Origin: Nevskia sp964451925 | GTDB lineage: Bacteria; Pseudomonadota; Gammaproteobacteria; Nevskiales; Nevskiaceae | Length of the DNA stretch: 64,000 bases | Direction: 5' to 3' | NCBI GenBank assembly: GCA_964451925.1 | Contig: CAYVKA010000013.1 | Coordinates: 1 to 64,000 of the forward strand | Shown here: one piece after another, positions 62,840 to 64,000 of the stretch | How the letters are laid out: each line of letters begins with the position of its first letter | How positions within the stretch are numbered: position 1 is the first letter of the stretch | Notes under the pieces: model-generated | What the model was told of the DNA's origin: nothing | Seen by the model: only the letters and a program-made list of their open reading frames with translations | Databases searched by the model: none | Made by a program: the position numbers and the translations under genes

Positions 62840-64000
62840 TGTTTCGTCAGCCATCCCGCCACGCCGGCGCGCGGTGATTCTCGCCACCTGCTGCCTCAGC
62901 CTGCTGGTGGTGGCAATGGACATGACCATCGTCAACGTGGCACTGCCGGCGATCCGCCAGGATCTTGGCGCCTCGCTGTCGGGGCTGCAGTGGGTGCTGG
63001 ACGCCTACACCATCGTGCTGGCCAGCTTCCTCATGCTGGGCGGCTCCACCGCCGACCGCTTCGGGCGGCGGCGGATTTTCCAGCTTGGCATGGCGCTGTT
63101 CTGCGTCGGCTCGCTGCTGTGCAGCCTGTCGCCCGGCGTGGGCTGGCTGATCGCGGCGCGCGTGGTGCAGGCGCTGGGCGGTTCGATGCTCAACCCGGTG
63201 GCCATGTCGATCGTGGTCAATACGTTCCCCGCACCGCAGGAGCGGGCACGCGCCATCGGCATCTGGGGGGCGGTGGCGGGCATCTCGATGGCCCTGGGGC
63301 CGCTGGCCGGCGGCGCGCTGACGCAGAGTCTGGGCTGGCACGCGGTGTTCTGGATCAATCTGCCGGTCGGCGCGCTGGCGCTGCTGCTGACGGCGCTCTA
63401 TGTGCCGGAGTCGCGCGCGCCGCGGCCGCGCCGGCCGGATCCCGTCGGACAGGCGCTGCTGCTGATCGGCCTCGCGGCGCTGACCTTCAGCCTGATCGAG
63501 GGGCCGAAGTCGGGCGCAGGGCTGGCGGCGGCCACCGCGCTGCTGGCAGCCTCGGCATTCGCGCTTCTGCCGCTATACGAGTCGCGGCGGCGCGAACCGC
63601 TGCTCGATCCCCGCTTCTTCCGCAGCGTGCCGTTCAGCAGCGCCACGCTGATCGCGGTGTGCATGTTCGCATCGATGGGCGCCTTCCTGTTCCTCGGTTC
63701 GATCTATCTGCAGGAGGTACGCGGGCTTTCAGCGCTCCACACCGGGCTGTGCCTCCTGCCGATGGCGCTGGCGGTGGTGATCGTGTCGCCGCTGTCCGGC
63801 CGGCTGGTGGGCGCGCGCGGCGCACGGCCCTCGCTGCTGATCAGCGGCGGCATGCTGGCCCTGAGCGCGCTGCTGATGACATGGTTGCAGGCGGACACGC
63901 CGTTGCCACTGCTGCTGTTGACCTTCTGCATCTTCGGCGTGGGATTCGGCATGGTCAACGCGCCGGTGACCTATGCCGCCGTATCCGGCATGCCGCGGGC
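62829..64000 (+). CDS. MFS drug transporter, DHA2 (EmrB-like) family, truncated by window end
   Basis: The first 390 residues of a likely 14-helix proton-driven exporter. Motif A is GGSTADRFGRRRIFQL and motif C is GPLAGGALTQSLGWHAVFWI; MDMTIVNVALPAI is the DHA2 start. No Shine-Dalgarno sequence precedes ATG 62829, consistent with a leaderless mRNA. The repressor gene that would read the overlapping operator is not in the window. Confidence 0.9.
   Translation, partial: MNTTVSSAIPPRRRAVILATCCLSLLVVAMDMTIVNVALPAIRQDLGASLSGLQWVLDAYTIVLASFLMLGGSTADRFGRRRIFQLGMALFCVGSLLCSLSPGVGWLIAARVVQALGGSMLNPVAMSIVVNTFPAPQERARAIGIWGAVAGISMALGPLAGGALTQSLGWHAVFWINLPVGALALLLTALYVPESRAPRPRRPDPVGQALLLIGLAALTFSLIEGPKSGAGLAAATALLAASAFALLPLYESRRREPLLDPRFFRSVPFSSATLIAVCMFASMGAFLFLGSIYLQEVRGLSALHTGLCLLPMALAVVIVSPLSGRLVGARGARPSLLISGGMLALSALLMTWLQADTPLPLLLLTFCIFGVGFGMVNAPVTYAAVSGMPR

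Overview
This is a very GC-rich stretch of a gammaproteobacterial chromosome, probably Nevskiales/Xanthomonadales-like. The evidence is the gene content (pilMNOPQ divergent from a class A PBP, aroK-aroB, gltBD, hemE, a WS/DGAT acyltransferase, MsrPQ), the strong G/C third-position bias, and Xanthomonad-style (GGGAATC)n intergenic repeats. The order PBP1a / pilM-N-O-P-Q / aroK / aroB / gltB / gltD and, further off, hemE resembles Pseudomonas. Here extra genes sit between hemE and gltD and between aroB and gltB. No rRNA, tRNA, CRISPR array, complete IS or prophage was seen.

Layout. 1-6.1 kb: end of a cyclopropane fatty acid synthase, two small membrane genes, WS/DGAT, rlmA, a B12-type radical SAM protein and yajQ. 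6.3-23.5 kb: the most distinctive block, with a TonB-dependent receptor, a divergent QseB/PmrA-type two-component system and four paralogous lipoproteins that each join a YVTN/YncE beta-propeller to an alkaline-phosphatase-superfamily phosphoesterase. CTTAA-N5-TTAAG direct repeats with an 11-bp period lie upstream of the receptor/regulator pair and of two of the lipoprotein genes, so one regulon is plausible. 23.6-27.1 kb: acyltransferase, hemE and pyrF behind a ccdAB toxin-antitoxin pair in one tightly packed transcription unit. 27.1-31.5 kb: NnrU-like and other membrane genes, a NarL/LuxR-type two-component system, and DUF2306 and DUF2141 genes. 31.5-51.7 kb: gltD, gltB, an MDR oxidoreductase, dgt, aroB, aroK, the type IV pilus operon, PBP1A, an unknown gene and citrate synthase. 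51.9-57.2 kb: rpmE, a CPXCG protein, hemW, rdgB, rph, msrQ, msrP and sufE. 57.5-64 kb: SPFH/NfeD pair, a hemolysin-III family protein that seems to start at ATT, PPK2, a LytS/LytTR two-component system and a truncated MFS transporter under an operator that covers its own start codon.

Repeats: two long palindromes, both bounded by CTAG, sit directly behind the stop codons of yajQ and sufE. Three copies of an inverted heptamer element, (GGGAATC)4 ... (GATTCCC)4, lie in intercistronic gaps. One arm of the third copy lies inside the hemW reading frame.

All functional calls come from reading motifs and recalling families. No database search was run.
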